Of a DNA stretch of 64,000 bases, positions 1 through 13,452 are shown in pieces. The position numbers and the translations under genes are program-made. Within the stretch, counting starts at the first letter, position 1. Every line of letters begins with the position of its first letter. Source of the stretch: Mucor racemosus (lineage: Eukaryota; Mucoromycota; Mucoromycetes; Mucorales; Mucoraceae); assembly GCA_027405735.1 (NCBI GenBank), contig JAPEHQ010000009.1, forward strand, positions 496,001 to 560,000, written 5' to 3'. The notes under the pieces are model-generated. The model worked only from the letters and a program-made list of their open reading frames with translations. It was not told the DNA's origin and did no database searches.

Positions 1-568
1 TTTGTTCTGTGGTAAAATATAACAAACAATTATAAAATTCCTAAAAAAACTATGCAGCATTTCGTTTGTTTATTCTGTTTATTAGCCATTCTTATCTTTA
101 CTATTCTAGACCATAAAAAACTGTAAATATAGCATATGTTAATGGCATTGTATTTTATGTTTCAGTATCAATATAAAGACATGATAATTTCATATTGGGC
201 GTTATTCTCGAATTTTTACCCCTTTATTTTTTTGCAGAAAGCAAAAAATATAGAAACGGAGCTTGTAACAACCCTCGCAGCATGATTCTGAGCTTAAATG
301 AAATGCATTATTAAAAACTGTTCATGGAAATCCGTTAATAATAATATATTGATTTCTCATACATTTTTTGCGTAAAAGGATTCAATAAAAATGTGGAATT
401 GTAAAAAAGGTAGTATTTGATCTGGATTCAGTAACAAATTGCAAAAAAATAATAGAGACAGATTCTCTGTTACCTCGAGATGAGTATTTTTATATGTGTA
501 CTATTTTATTGATTAATGAAAATATTATGTATAAAGTGTACAAATGTGTGTATGTGTTTGAGGTTTTC
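1..568. other. Intergenic sequence at left edge
   Basis: AT-rich sequence downstream of the NTE1 stop codon. No sustained open frame and no RNA gene are visible. It probably holds the NTE1 3' UTR and polyadenylation region. Confidence 0.5.
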
Positions 569-3500
569 TTAAATACTGTTTCTTCTACCTCTCTTTCCTT
601 TAACTTCTTTTCCTGTCAATTGAGCATCACGATCAGCATCAGAGATTCTACCAGAGGCATATCCTGCCTTTCTCCATTTACTAACAACTTCACGGCCCAC
701 GTCGTAACCCTTTTGGAAGATGTCATTATACTTTGCAAACTCAAGCGTACCCCATTGTTGTACAGGAAGTTTGAGGTACAATGTACCATCTGTAACCTTA
801 GCTTCTTCAAGTTTAGCAACACTACTAACATAAGCTAATCTGCTCTGAATATCTGCAATACTAGGCACATTGTAAGTTCTGAAAGGGTTGAATCCATGCA
901 ATAAAGCCCACCAACCACTGATAGAGTCACCATAGTAAACAGGGCTAGTATCATCCTCTGATGCAACATCTACAGCAATAATAATATCAGCGCCCATATC
1001 TTTTGCAACAGAAACTGGTAAATTATCCATGTAACCACCATCTACCAACATGTTTCCATTATCACAAATAGGTGGCATATAACCAGATAAAGACATGGAT
1101 GCACGAATATAACGCCAAGCATAACCTGTGGTATGCACTTCCATACGAGAAAAGGTAATATTAGTTGTAACAGCATAGAATGGCAACCAATAATCTTCAA
1201 TTTGACTATCACCCAAACATTTCCAAATAGCTCGATTAAACTCATGACCTGTAAACCAAGCAGTAACTGGATATGTCAAGTCCATGATTTGTCTCCAAAT
1301 ACTGGAAACACGACCAGCAAACATTTTACTTCTAGCAATGACAGATACCAAATCCATATTACGAGCATAAAGACCACCAACAAAACTTCCAATACTAGTA
1401 CCACCAATGATATCAATAGGAATACCCGCTTCTTCAATAGCTTGAATCACGCCTACATGACCTATACCACGAGCACCACCACCACCCAAAACTAAAGCAA
1501 CTGATTTACCACAAAGACGACGAGCTAAACGGGCAAAATCATTACGAGCAGGAGAACTCATAGCATTCATTGAACTGGCACTTGTCTTTTTGACATCCAA
1601 AAGGCGGCCAAAATTCGGAACAGCAGAATAGTATTCCTTGATTTGATCTTTGACATTAGCCAACATGTTGATAGAGCCTGCAGTCATTTTACGGCCTTGT
1701 TCAGCTAACCATGGGGGCCTAAATCTTTCATTAACAGCAAGTGCAGCATGTTGCTTCATTGGCATATAAATATGATGATGTGCCTGGATCCAAAGACGAT
1801 TTTTCAACCAGTTTTGAGTTGTGCCAGATGCACAAGAGCGTTCGCCATGTAATAATACAAGTTCTTTACGGGCGGTTGTTTTCATGTTAATCAAGAAACG
1901 CTCATACTCACCAACAGATGGGTCACCATCGCCTAAACCAACAAGCAAAATACAATCAGATTGACGAATACATGTACGAGTCCACTGAGATGTAACACCA
2001 CTGTCAGCCAAATACAAAACAATACGATATTTTTCTTCTTGATCTGCAAGCCATGAGGCCATTTTAAGTTTACCGAGACGGGAAAATGCATATTTACCCA
2101 TCATTGTAGTAACAGAAGCACTATTCAATAAAGCACATGTGGCACCAACTGAATGAAGTAATTCAGTCTTGAGACTCTCTGCAAATTCAGAAATAGGAAC
2201 AGAGGAATTTACAGGGATAATACCAATAGTTTTTAAATTAACATTATTACGGCCATAAAGTTCAGGATAACTGTTGGGCCCATTACTGGTAATGGAAGAA
2301 ATAGCAGCAGAAGCATCAGCACTCGTCTTGAGATGAATGTTGGGAGGTTTGGAGCCACTAGAACCAGGTGAGTTTCGATGCATAACAAGTTGAAGTGATC
2401 TAAAAGCAACCATACGAGAAATTTGTAATGTAATTTCAGGATGACGAAGAGCTAATGCATTGAATAAGGTTTTGGGCATACGAGCAAGTTCAGTATCACG
2501 AATAGCATGAAGAGTAGAAGAAGTCGGGACACCAGCTAAACAAATTAACAAAGTTGTTAATATGTGAGTACATACATACTAAAGTTACACTTACTTAATA
2601 CTTCCAATTCACCAACACTATCTCCATGACCAAATTCACCCAATATTTCAATTTCTCCTTCTTTTTTCTCATGAATAGTTCTCAGACGACCATGAAGCAC
2701 CATGTAGATAGCATCGCTAGGTTCACCTTCTCTGCAAATAATTTGTCCTGCATTTACTTGCATCCATTCCAATGAGATGTCAATGTGAAGAACTAAAAAA
2801 GAACAACTATTAGATACTAATTATAAATCGAAAACAGTATAATACTTACTCAAAGGGCTAACATGACCAACAAGTTGATTGGCAAGTTTCAACATCACAG
2901 AAGGATTCTTGTCAGTAATATGATCAAGACGTTTCTTGGAAACATAACCAACATAAGTATCTGTTTTAGCCTTGATCTCTACAAAGCTAGGGAATCCGGT
3001 CAAAGCATCTAAATAACCAGCTAAACCACCAGGCTTGATGATAAACAAAGGCTTCTTGGCTGTTTCATGATCATCTTCATTCTTGTCATTTTCACTAGTA
3101 CGACCAGCAGGAGCTTCAGAAGCGACCACTTTGTCTTCTTTAGCACTTGTACTTGAGACTTTGCTGGGATCAGCAGATCTATCAGATTGTGAATATTGAG
3201 GTACAGAGGATGTGGAAGATGAAGGTGTTAAATTAAAATCAGAAGCAACAATTCGTGATTTTTGACGATGTAAAGATTGACGATTCTTCTTGCCCTTCTT
3301 GTTCTTGTTCTTGCCCTTATTATCTTGACCAACATCTCCCAAGACATCTTCACCAGCAGCAGGAGTCATAGAAGCTTCTAAAAGACCATCAATGACAAAG
3401 AACAGACCATTGTTATGTGCGCCTTCTCTAACCAAGACAGCATCCTTGGGGAAATACAAGATTTGAACATCATCAGGAGAAATAGGGTCAACATTTTTGC

Positions 3501-5628
3501 TTTGACTAAATACATCAGAATTATTATTAGACTGAACAGAAGAAGTAGTAGAACGAGCATCCATGTCATCATCATAATCAGGACCATCATATGGGTCTAA
3601 TGAAGGTGATCCAGTAGCACCAACACTGCTTGTATGAGTAAAGAGATCCATAGGATATTGAGGAAATCTACGAGTACGAGGAGATGCTCGAGAGTTTTGA
3701 TCATTACTAGCATGACTACCAGATACTGGGGTAGGCTTGGCTTTAATACCCAATGCATCTGAAATACAATGCATAACAGAAGTTCTTAAATGTTCATCAT
3801 CCTCAACACTGTATTCACCTTTACGATTAAGCTTTTGATGAATCAAATGAGGAGAGCCACCTTTAGTTGAAACAGGAGATGTACCAAGATTAGTTGTACC
3901 ACCATTTACAGGACTATTGATATGTAACGAAGGAGTTCCAGGAATATCAATGATACCAATAGCTTGAATGATACCAGAACTTTCACTACGGCTAATTTCA
4001 GATGGACCCAAACTACTATCGCCATTTTCAGATGAAGTTTCTTCGTCATTAAACTTGCGTCTCAAACGATCCATACCACCAGGAGCAAAGAAATTAGGAG
4101 GGATTTCATGTAAACTAGCAGATTCATTGACCAATTTCTCCAAACGCAGCAACTCCTTTGTTAAACCAAGATACCTATGACTTGTCATTAACGTAACACG
4201 CTGAAATCTGGTTACAATAACTTGTACAATATGTGCAGCTGCTTTAGGAAATTTCTGTGTCAATTTATGGAAAGCTTCTTCGGGTATAACAGCCAATGTT
4301 GTATCAACAGTTGCACGTGCAATGATATTTGGATGAACAGATCTATATGAACGGCGTGATATACTATGATTGGGATACAATTCAGGTCGAATCAATCGAT
4401 GTTGTGCTGAAGAAGAACTAGACAATTTACGAAGTGGCACAGGCATAACAAGACTAGTCAATGATTCTGTTGTCAATTCTTGTGTATCTTGCTCACCAGT
4501 GAAATAATTATCTTCCATATCACTTGTTGTAGGTTGATGGAGTTGTGAAGTTTTACTTCTTCTTCTTCTTAATCCTCCATTATTGATGCTTGTTTCAGAA
4601 TCAGGTCGAGAATGCAACATTGTAGGTTCTTCTAATCCAGGAAAAACTTGACGCCATTCATCAGTAGATGTCTCTCTACTCATATCTATTGAAATTGGAA
4701 CAATTCTGCTTAAATGAGTCTTACTATTGGTAGCATGAGCAGCAGCAGCAGCAGCAGCAGCAGCAGTTGACTTTTGTCGTTGTCTCTCCTTGGCTTCAGA
4801 TCGATTAAAACTCTCTCTGAAAATTGATAAAATAGTAAATAAACTAGATAATGTTCCACCAGCACTGACTTCATTAATCAAGGTGTATTTCCTGAATTTA
4901 TCACGTTTTCTACCACCACTATTATCTGAATCAAGAAACTCATCATCATCTTTCCATGGTTTGTAATCACCTGCAATTCCTTCTTCATAATCAGTATCAT
5001 CACTACTATCTTCATCATCATTAGCATTATCAGGCTTGACAAACATTTGCACATGACCATCAACGACAATATAAAAAGAACGTTCCTGTTCCGGGTTCCT
5101 AAATAGAGTATCTCCAGCCAACAACTTTTTTGTTTGAAGATGGCGTGCCAATTCATGAAACACAGGTTGTTCCAAATAACCGAAAATTTTAATAGAAGAT
5201 AAGAATGCAGACAAAAATTCGTCTGGATAATTTTTGTAACCTCCAGGTTTGTCGGCATAATCTTCATCACCTGTATCAGGATGTAAATCAAATGAAGATG
5301 CTACTTTGGGTGGTTTAGTGATAGGCTTCAAACGAGAATATTTGGTCAAAAATCGATATCGGACAATCAAGTAAGCGATGGTTGCAATAACAGCTAAAAT
5401 AGCCAATAACGATGAAAAATTCAAGTGTAATGTAAAAGACCATGTTAATACTCGGTAAAAAAATAATGGAATAGATATTGTTGCAAATCCTACAACTTTT
5501 AAAAGAAGCATAGGTACAAATCCTAGCACTTTGGTGATCATGGATCGTTGTTGTGGTTGTTGTGTTGCTGTTTCGTATAAAACGTCCGTCGATGGAGGTA
5601 CCGTTACAGATTTTATTATAGGCTCCAT
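569..5628 (-). CDS. NTE1: NTE1-type lysophospholipase (patatin-like, cyclic-nucleotide-binding domains)
   Basis: Three exons (5628-2850, 2792-2595, 2535-569) give an in-frame protein of about 1647 residues, the usual size for fungal NTE1. Two hydrophobic segments (about residues 31-60 and 71-90) anchor it to the ER. Three cyclic-nucleotide-binding-like modules follow near residues 145-200, 715-760 and 937-1010; the third spans the second and third exons. The C-terminal patatin domain has the oxyanion motif GGGGARG, nucleophile motif GTSIG (Ser about 1373) and the DGG of the dyad (Asp about 1491), so it should be active. The family deacylates phosphatidylcholine to glycerophosphocholine at the ER. 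Low-complexity Ser-rich linkers and a poly-alanine run (GCA repeat near 4740-4765) separate the modules. Both introns interrupt codons after the first base. Start chosen at MEPIIKSV, the first Met of the open frame. Confidence 0.95.
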
Positions 5629-6934
5629 TGTTATTTATTTTTCAAAGAAAAGAAAAAGAAAGAAAGAAAAGAGGGGCGAGATTGATGTGTATATATATAT
5701 ATATGTATATATACGGTAATGTTGTACTAACTGTTTTGCTTCGTTTTAAAAGTCAAGTGATTTGAAATGATACAGGGAGAAAGAAGGCTCCCTGTTCATT
5801 CTAATGTTTAATTTCTTTATGTAACAAAATGGAGTTTGAACGCAATATACTACACTCATTCTTGCGTCAGATCTTTCTATAGTATTAAAAATTATTCAAT
5901 TGATTTCTCATAATACCCATTCTCTATGAATGTATGTACTACATATAGCAAGTATTACCTGGCGTCATGCATTTGTACTACAATGAAAAACGTCATTCTA
6001 AATTAAAAAAAATGGTTACAATTCATTACAAGTTGTTGGTAAGATGTTTCTTTCAATTTTTTGTTTCACTAGAACCTCCGGTTGAATAACATGAATCGCA
6101 TGGCGCTTGGTAATCGTAAAGAAGCGTAAAATTCAAGTTATACGATATCTGCTTTCATGTTATTGGAAAATTGAGTTGTACGTTACAAATCCATGCTTCT
6201 TAGATGTAAAATTAAGATTTTTGTTTGTTGTACTTTGATTTATCAAGATTTAGATTCATTTTATCAATTGGTAATTTTCTCATAGAAAAATAGGAAAGAA
6301 AAGTATTTATACAGGGCCTTGTAACTACTTTATTGACAACATATTTACCTTAATTAGCAAATCCCAGATGAACATGCATAATGATGAACTCTTTGTTCTG
6401 AAACCGTGAATAGCCCCGAAACAAATCAATTAAAAAACCTAAAATGTTTGCCGATTTATGAAAAGGTTTGCGAAAAAACTGCTCACCGTGCGTTGGTACA
6501 TATTGCCCAAATTAGATCAACACTCGCAGCTTCAAAATGTTCTATATGGATTGTATTACTGTAGACAATCACTGGTGCATCTACTCAATATTGCATGTAA
6601 CACCAATGAAGGCTTTATTTTTCCGAAATAAGGCTATAGTATTCACAATTTGAATGAATATTGAACTTTACCGTATATAACTTGCTATTAAAGCGTACTG
6701 CATACTATTGCAAAGTGCAAAGTAATATGTCAGACAAGAGCCAGTATTAATAAGAAATTTTGTTATGTATAATAGACTCAAAGATTTCTTTCAAGATGCA
6801 TTTATATGCTAAGAGTTGTGGTTAAGTGGTACGGTTGTCGAGTTGCATCAAAAGTAGATTATGATGTTTTTACTTGATAAATAGATCAATATTATAGTTA
6901 AGCTCTGTGTCTATTTAATTAAATGTGTGGCCTG
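5629..6934. other. Intergenic: NTE1 promoter side, then AT-rich filler
   Basis: The first ~100 bases upstream of NTE1 contain a GA-rich stretch and a TA dinucleotide run near 5693-5714, plausible 5' UTR/promoter sequence. Beyond about 5800 nothing coding is seen on either strand; the repeat block begins around 6935. Confidence 0.45.
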
Positions 6935-8325
6935 CTCCTGAATTTATTTTATATGTCATGAAATACTCGAAAACAGGTAAGATCAATAGATTTTTTCCTA
7001 AAAATTAGGCCCGACTTTTTATCTCTGCTCTACTTTTTTTTTCACTAAATAACACCAAGAAAAAGTTATATGCCAATGTACCTGAGATGTTCAACTTTAA
7101 TCCAAAAATACGTATCCGGAAATATCCTATTTTTTGCAGTTGGCATTAATTTTTCAATGCTAATGTTTCAGATTTTTACGCGTATTTCACTGGTAAAAAT
7201 CGAAAACTTTAATGCTTCATATCTCTACAAAAAATTAAGCTATACTAAAACTTTTTGATAATAAAGTTTATTTGTTTTAAAGCGCTATATAACATATTTC
7301 AGTATGAAAGAATTCTGAGCACTTTTATTTTTTTCTTTCATTTTTTTTGGCATTTCTGTAGTAGATTTTTATGCCTTATCAAACGATGGTGAATATATCC
7401 TTGGAATATGAAAATAAAAAGAGAGAAACAACACACGTAGAAAAAGATTTTCAAGGTTTTACATTATTTAGCGTAATTAAAACCCTGCTAAATTGCTCAT
7501 TTCAGCCAACGTACAAGTAGCATTACAGCGCATAAACTATAAATTAAACAAAATAGGCAATATCTGTTATCATAGAAACATACATTTTCTACTAGAAAAA
7601 CCGTCTGTCATATCATACATTCATTAAAAAATTGCAAAAGCGAGCCCGCACAACGATGCCGTAATTAAGCATAGCAAGATCGAATGGCTAAGTCTCTTAT
7701 ACTATAGTATACAGTATATCGTATATCTAAGTTATAAATAAAAATGCGTTTTTTTTTTAACTTTTCTTATATTTAACCACGCACGATCTGAAAACTCAGA
7801 CTTTGTAGCGGACATTTTTGGGGCTCATTTTATCCTTACCAACACTCATGATTTTGATCAAAAAACAAAAAAATCAATTTTTGATACCAAAATCAACGTT
7901 TAAATGTACTACATTGTGAGAGAAAATTGTAGCCATAGCTAATATACATCTTATAAAAGCTTAATATTAAACATTAAGTAATAAAAATTTGTACTTTTGG
8001 CCCAAAAACGGTTTTCTAATTAAAAGATTTTCATGTAATATTTTGCAATAAAAATGTTTCTTATTTTCTATTGATCAAATAGAGCGCTAAATGCTCTATA
8101 TGTGTATATTTTTTGTTTTTATAATTGGTAGTATAATTAACTCTAAATTTGCAAAACCAGAAAAAAAAATTTAAAAAATGTCAAAATTGATGATCTGGAC
8201 AAAAATAATTTTCAAAATTAATATTCCGCTTATAAGCCTTGTAAGTCTTAAAAATAAGAGACTTTATAATACCTGAGAACTTTTTCAAGACTTTACGATG
8301 CTGTACCCACTTGATTCAAGCTTAT

Positions 8326-8600
8326 TGTAATGATCTATAATTTTGGACTAACAACAAAGGTGGATAATATGCTTATAGATATTATTTTTGCTATTATAAA
8401 TTTGTGATCACTGGATTGGTGAAGGTTGGTGTTCTTATTTGTAAATTAGATATTTATTAGTGAATAAATATAAATAAAGGGGATGTAACAAGACAGATAA
8501 ATCTACAAGGGATCATGTAATGATTTCCTTGTTGTAGTATTTATATAAGGAATGAGGCAAGGTTTTGCATGAATGAAACTGAAATGTTTGACTCATTACA
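8326..8600 (-). mobile_element. Solo LTR, family LTR1 (copy A)
   Basis: A 275 bp unit starting TGTAATGA and ending TCATTACA (TG...CA ends), flanked by the exact 5-bp duplication CTTAT at 8321-8325 and 8601-8605. The paralogous repeat copies at about 14058 and 37310 carry the uninterrupted site, so this is a clean insertion. It is the reverse complement of the LTR at 13183-13452. A TATATAA-type box inside is consistent with an LTR promoter. No internal retroelement region remains, so it is a recombination-derived solo LTR. Confidence 0.88.
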
Positions 8601-8720
8601 CTTATTACTGTAAATATTTATACGTGTTAATATTGTGCGGTAGTTTATTTGATGATAATATAGTCTTACTTGATAATTAATGCGCTAGAGGTGATTTATT
8701 ACATTAAGTTTCAGTCTCAA

Positions 8721-8816
8721 CCTTCCACCATCATAAACATAAACATGGCGATCACTGGGACCTATTGCCACCTTTTTACCCTCTTTGTCCCAAGCCAGTC
8801 TATTCAATGCTTTACC
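8721..8816 (-). pseudogene. Captured WD40 exon fragment resembling dynein intermediate chain (copy A)
   Basis: Read on the minus strand this reads GKALNRLAWDKEGKKVA, then a GPSDRHVYVYD stretch, matching the form of the last WD40 blade of cytoplasmic dynein intermediate chains (ALN+...W...G+..A+G...G...+YD+). It lies inside the dispersed repeat, has no flanking gene, and the splice donor seen in the sister copy at 14180 is lost here (GTTGAG). A non-functional fragment. The dynein assignment is from pattern recognition, not alignment. Confidence 0.6.
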
Positions 8817-10095
8817 AGAGCAAACTTACTTTTGACCTATAAAAATCGAGTTATTAGTAAAATCAATTAATAATAACAAGCTAATAAATAATAATTATGG
8901 TGTACCTTTGATAGTTGATAGTGATATACAAGACAACATCTTGTTTTCCTCTTCTTAGCTGTTGGCCACTAAATAGAAATAAATGCTTTTTAGAAACTAA
9001 ATAGACTAACATGAGTTTATTCATTCATTCAAATCAAGTCAATACTATATATACTTTTATAATCACCAATTTTTCTGCAGGTAGATATCGACTTTAGACC
9101 AAAAAAGCATTGATTATAACGTAGATGATGGAACAAAATGACTAAGTCTTGGATGCTTTTTTTGTTCAAGAAAAAAATTATATCGCGGTCTAACATTAGC
9201 TGTTAATAATTTCTTTCCAAATAAACAATAGATGAAACATGTATTTGTTGCAGTGGATTTACATAATACAAACGCTTGATAATAATAAAATAACCTAAAT
9301 TCCAAGTGTCGCTCATAAAATACGATGCCACTTGAAATATAAACAACAATAATAAACAAAAGTTTCAATGGAACACAATAACAAACGCATGCTAAAAAGA
9401 TGAAATACCTTTTTGAACTATACATGTCGTGCAGATGATAGCACCCTTGATCACGGTGCAATCAATTACACAAATGACATATACTGTATATCAGAACAGG
9501 ATTCTATCCAAATGAATAATAATAATAATAAACAAAGATATCAATTTAGTCAACTGCTCATCTATATTGAAGCCGCACTGTCAATATAAATAAGATTCAA
9601 GCATATAAAAACTACCCCTTAATTTAAGATTACATAAAATAAATATAACAATAATAAACAACCATTTCCCAAAAGGTCGATATTGCCACACTTGACATCA
9701 ATCCTTTGTGGTCAATGCTCTACATGATTTGCCCCTTGAAATATCAAATCAATAACATATCTTGATTTTATTAGTTAACAACTGTTTTGGAAGAAGTAAA
9801 CCACCATTTTCGACAAGAAACCTGACTTTCTCTGCTTAAAAAAATTGAAGCGACTGGAAAAATGCTTGTAATCATCAATAAATATTGATCCAAAAAATGG
9901 GCTGCAAGTTTCAAAATATACTACAGCTATAACATTATCCAGGGCTAAGTAGCTTCTCACTATCCCATGGATTTGCTAGATAAATCGTACGAATCAAGAG
10001 CACCCTTTTTCCAAACAGGATTTGTTGCTAAAAAATGGACAATTTGAAATTAGAAATAGAGTCCTAAATCAGTGAAAACCAGCATAAACAGAAAT

Positions 10096-12115
10096 GAGGA
10101 CCCCGAAATTAATAATTAAAGGTCGTGCTTATACTATACATAATCAATGCTTTCGTGTATAGTGCAATGTGCTTTGAATTTATTTTTCAAAAGGTTTAGG
10201 TTTCAAATATTGATTTAAGTAACTGTAAGAAAATAAATATTAGAAAATGAAAAACCTTTGTTTCTTGATTGAACTGATCTACTAATAATTCGCAATAAAT
10301 AACCAACACATTGGATACAACTTTATCTACTCGATGATTTTTAAATCTTCAAAAAATATCAATTTTTCATCGAGTTATAGATAAATTAAAATTTGATGAA
10401 AGGTAATTGACTTAAATGTAAAGCTGTGATGCACAAAATATCTGTATTTATGAAGCAATTTGAGAGAGAAATGTTTTATTTAAAAACGTGAACTGATGCA
10501 CAATTGTATGAGCTACAAAAACCATTTAATGGTTAGGTGACGGTAAATATACAGTTTTTTGTCAAATATTGGAAACATTTCCTAATTTCCAGTATTTTGC
10601 ACATTAACAGCTTAAAAATAGACTACAGCTTAAAGCGCGCGATTTCATTTAAAGTCCGAGAGAGTCGATTTTGAAACAAGAAATTAAATTTGTTTTTCAA
10701 GATTTTGATAGAACGATATGATTGACCAGTTTATATCTCAGAAATTTTGACGCTTTTTCAAATTTCAAGCAATACTACTGGCTCCCGTCATTTGAAACAT
10801 TTTTTGAGGATGTTTTTGATGGTATATCTGTCATTACTCCATCAAAAATGCAGCTACAATTAAGAAAAAAGGTGGAAACGGAAGCGGCACATTTGGCGCA
10901 TATTGCAGTACCAAGGAAACAGAAATGCAAATGCTTTAATATTTCGTTTTGGAGTGATTAGAATTATTAGTCATTTGGTTAATTTTTATAAATTTTGGAG
11001 ATAATACATTATTACTCGATCCAAATTGTAGTTAGAATCCAGTAAAATAATGCAAATAAACAGGAAAATACTGCACATTCTGTATTTTTGAGAATAAAGG
11101 CTTATAAGAGTCGTCGTATTTTAAGTTTTAATTAATAAAAATGATTAGTCATTTAGCTGATTTTTAAAGATTTCTAAATAATGTATTGTTACTCCATCAA
11201 AAATGCGCTTAAAATAAAGCAAAATAGCACAAATAAAACTGTACATTTGCATCCAATTGATGCATTATGAAATATAGCTTGAAAAAAGATATAATTTTGT
11301 TTACTCGAGCTTTGAGAATGACCAATTATTTGACAAATTTGACATTTCTGGATACTGCCAATGTCAAATACTTTTACCTAATTTTTCAGTATAAGGCAAC
11401 TACTTTTTTGATATGCATCTTTAATTCCGTATATAATAATCTTCAAAACACTTAAAATTGTTATAGATATCATAAAGTCAAAAGTAAAGATTCTTGCATT
11501 TTTTAACATTAGACGATATGACGAGTGCCGTATATTTTTAGGTTTGATAAATAATACTTAAAAAAGAATACAATTAAAAAACAATGAGTAATGAATCAGT
11601 TCTTCAACTGTATAACAGAAACCAGATATTGTTTATTTAAATATAAAAGTATGATGGCCTTTTATATTGATTTGACATTGAGATCCTGGGATGTAATTTA
11701 AGGTACTATTGAACCATTAGAAGATTTGTTTGATAGTAATCTATGGATTGAAATGGATCAATCATAATTTAACCGTTCTTGCAGAGCTTGTGAGTTGTCT
11801 TGTTTTAATGCTGCGCTAAATATGCTTGGATTTTGATTTGATAGCTACTAGATTGATTAACCACTGGGATAAAATAATATGGTGTCATAATTGAGGTCCA
11901 AGTGATCTTGGTAATTATTGGATTAAACTTGGTACGCTAGGAGTTCATTATATCCGATATCGAGACTTTGCGTTTCAATACATATTGTAGCGAATAGATT
12001 GTAAGATGTATTGATAATTGATACCGTAGAAGGTGATAACGTAGTATGATACTAGGGGGAATACAACACTATAACAATAAAATCTGACCATGAGCAGAAT
12101 GAGCTGATATTATGG
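10096..12115. other. AT-rich stretch without recognised genes
   Basis: No convincing gene. A 79-codon frame at 10722-10961 (+) has a less AT-biased 3' half with charged, protein-like composition, but has no recognisable domain and no second copy; it may be a captured scrap or chance. The remainder is AT-rich sequence between two repeat copies. Confidence 0.4.
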
Positions 12116-13182
12116 GCACAAATTGGTTTGGGCAGGAACATCGTGCCGTTCTCAAAATTCCATTGCATTTTGTACTGCATTGGGTTTAATTTTTAAATGA
12201 CATTTGCTTTTATTAATATAGATTATAGACAATACAATTTAATACGCTGCTGATGTACAGTAATACATGCAAGAGCCAATATATATACAATTATCATCAT
12301 TTGTAAAAATTTTTATACTGTAGCTATAATAATGTTTACTACAGCAACAATGGTTTTTGCTCGAGCATAAACTTAAATAACACTTACTGCTTAAATTTAT
12401 ATGCAAGCCAAATCTAAGATTATAGATGTTACTTTATCACATATAAAATTTAAACAAATTAACCTTTTTTAAACTTACTATTGTAGTTTATGATTGTCAG
12501 CTGTAAAAAGATTTGTTTTCATCAAACATAGCTACAATCAAAACTATGGTTATTAGGCAAGACATTAGATTATTCTTTTTTTGTTGTATTTCTATATCAT
12601 TTGAAATTTTATCACATTTCTGGAACATTTTGTGAGTTTGTAACCAGTTCTAGCTTTTCACTAAGTAAATATAAATATCATTGATTGCGATTTAATCAGG
12701 TAATCAAGAAATACGTCCAACAATACAGTAGTAAATAATGATATTTGACCTTAATTAGAATGCGGTTAAATGAAAATATCAATCCCTTAAGTTAGCATGC
12801 GTATTCAGATAAAAGAAAATAATACCAGCTTGATAGTCTGATATGCCTTATCAAACAACGGTGAATATATTCTTGGAATATGAAAACAAAACGAGAGAAA
12901 TAGCACACGTACAAAAGGATTTTCAAGGCTTTACAGTATTTAACGCAACTAAAACCCTGCTAAATTGCTCATTTCAGCCAACGTAAGTAAAAGTAGCATT
13001 ACAGCGCATGAACTATAAAATAAATAAAATAGGCAATATCTGTTAACATAGAAACATTCATTTTTCTACCAGAAAAACCGTCTGTCATATCATAGATTTG
13101 TTAAAAAATTGCAAAAGCGAACCCGCAGAGCGACGCCTTAATTGAGCATAGCAAGACTGAACGGCTAAATCTCTTATGCTAT

Positions 13183-13452
13183 TGTAATGAGTCAAACATT
13201 TCAGTTTCATTCATAAAAACCTTGCCTCATTCCTTATATAAATACTACAAGGAAATCATTACATGATCCCTTGTAGATTTATCTGTCTTGTTACACTCCC
13301 TTTACTTTTATTATTCACTAATAAATATCTAATTTACAAATAAGAACACCAACCTTCATCAATCCAGTAATCATCAATTTATAATAGCAAGAATAATATC
13401 TATAAGTATATTATCCACCTTAGTTGTTAGTCCAAAATTATAGATCATTACA
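13183..13452 (+). mobile_element. Solo LTR, family LTR1 (copy B)
   Basis: 270 bp, TGTAATGA...TCATTACA, flanked by GCTAT (13178-13182) and ACTAT (13453-13457), a 5-bp duplication with one change; the empty site in the copy near 36705 reads ACTAT. It holds a TATATAAATA box. Same family as 8326-8600, opposite orientation. Confidence 0.85.

Larger units (their letters stand above)
6935..10095 (+). repeat. Dispersed mosaic repeat family, copy A
   Basis: Non-coding repeat seen again at about 12.1-18.2, 35.6-38.3 and 56.6-60.1 kb. Segments in order: 6935-7362 (matches 56620-57055); 7368-8325 (matches 12840-14058 and 36365-37310); 8601-8822 (matches 14059-14290 and carries a WD40 exon scrap); 8826-9240 (matches 15535-15960); 9220-9760 (matches 57380-57960 inverted); 9770-10090 (matches 17860-18150, 38020-38310 and 59870-60060). 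A solo LTR interrupts it at 8326-8600. No long ORF is shared, so it looks like a non-autonomous or long-dead transposable element. Its class is unknown; no termini could be fixed. Confidence 0.75.

Noticed and set aside
6826..6880. tRNA-like stretch (TGGTTAAGTGGT resembling an A box)
   Set aside because: No B box, no acceptor pairing and no cloverleaf could be drawn.
8670..8870. Plus-strand 66-codon ORF
   Set aside because: Antisense shadow of the captured WD40 exon fragment.
9114..9461. 115-codon minus frame whose peptide reappears at 57698-58030 (+)
   Set aside because: Both lie in the same repeat block (inverted). A one-base indel shifts the upstream frame between copies and the composition is hydrophobic/AT-driven, so the likeness reflects DNA repeat identity, not a conserved protein.
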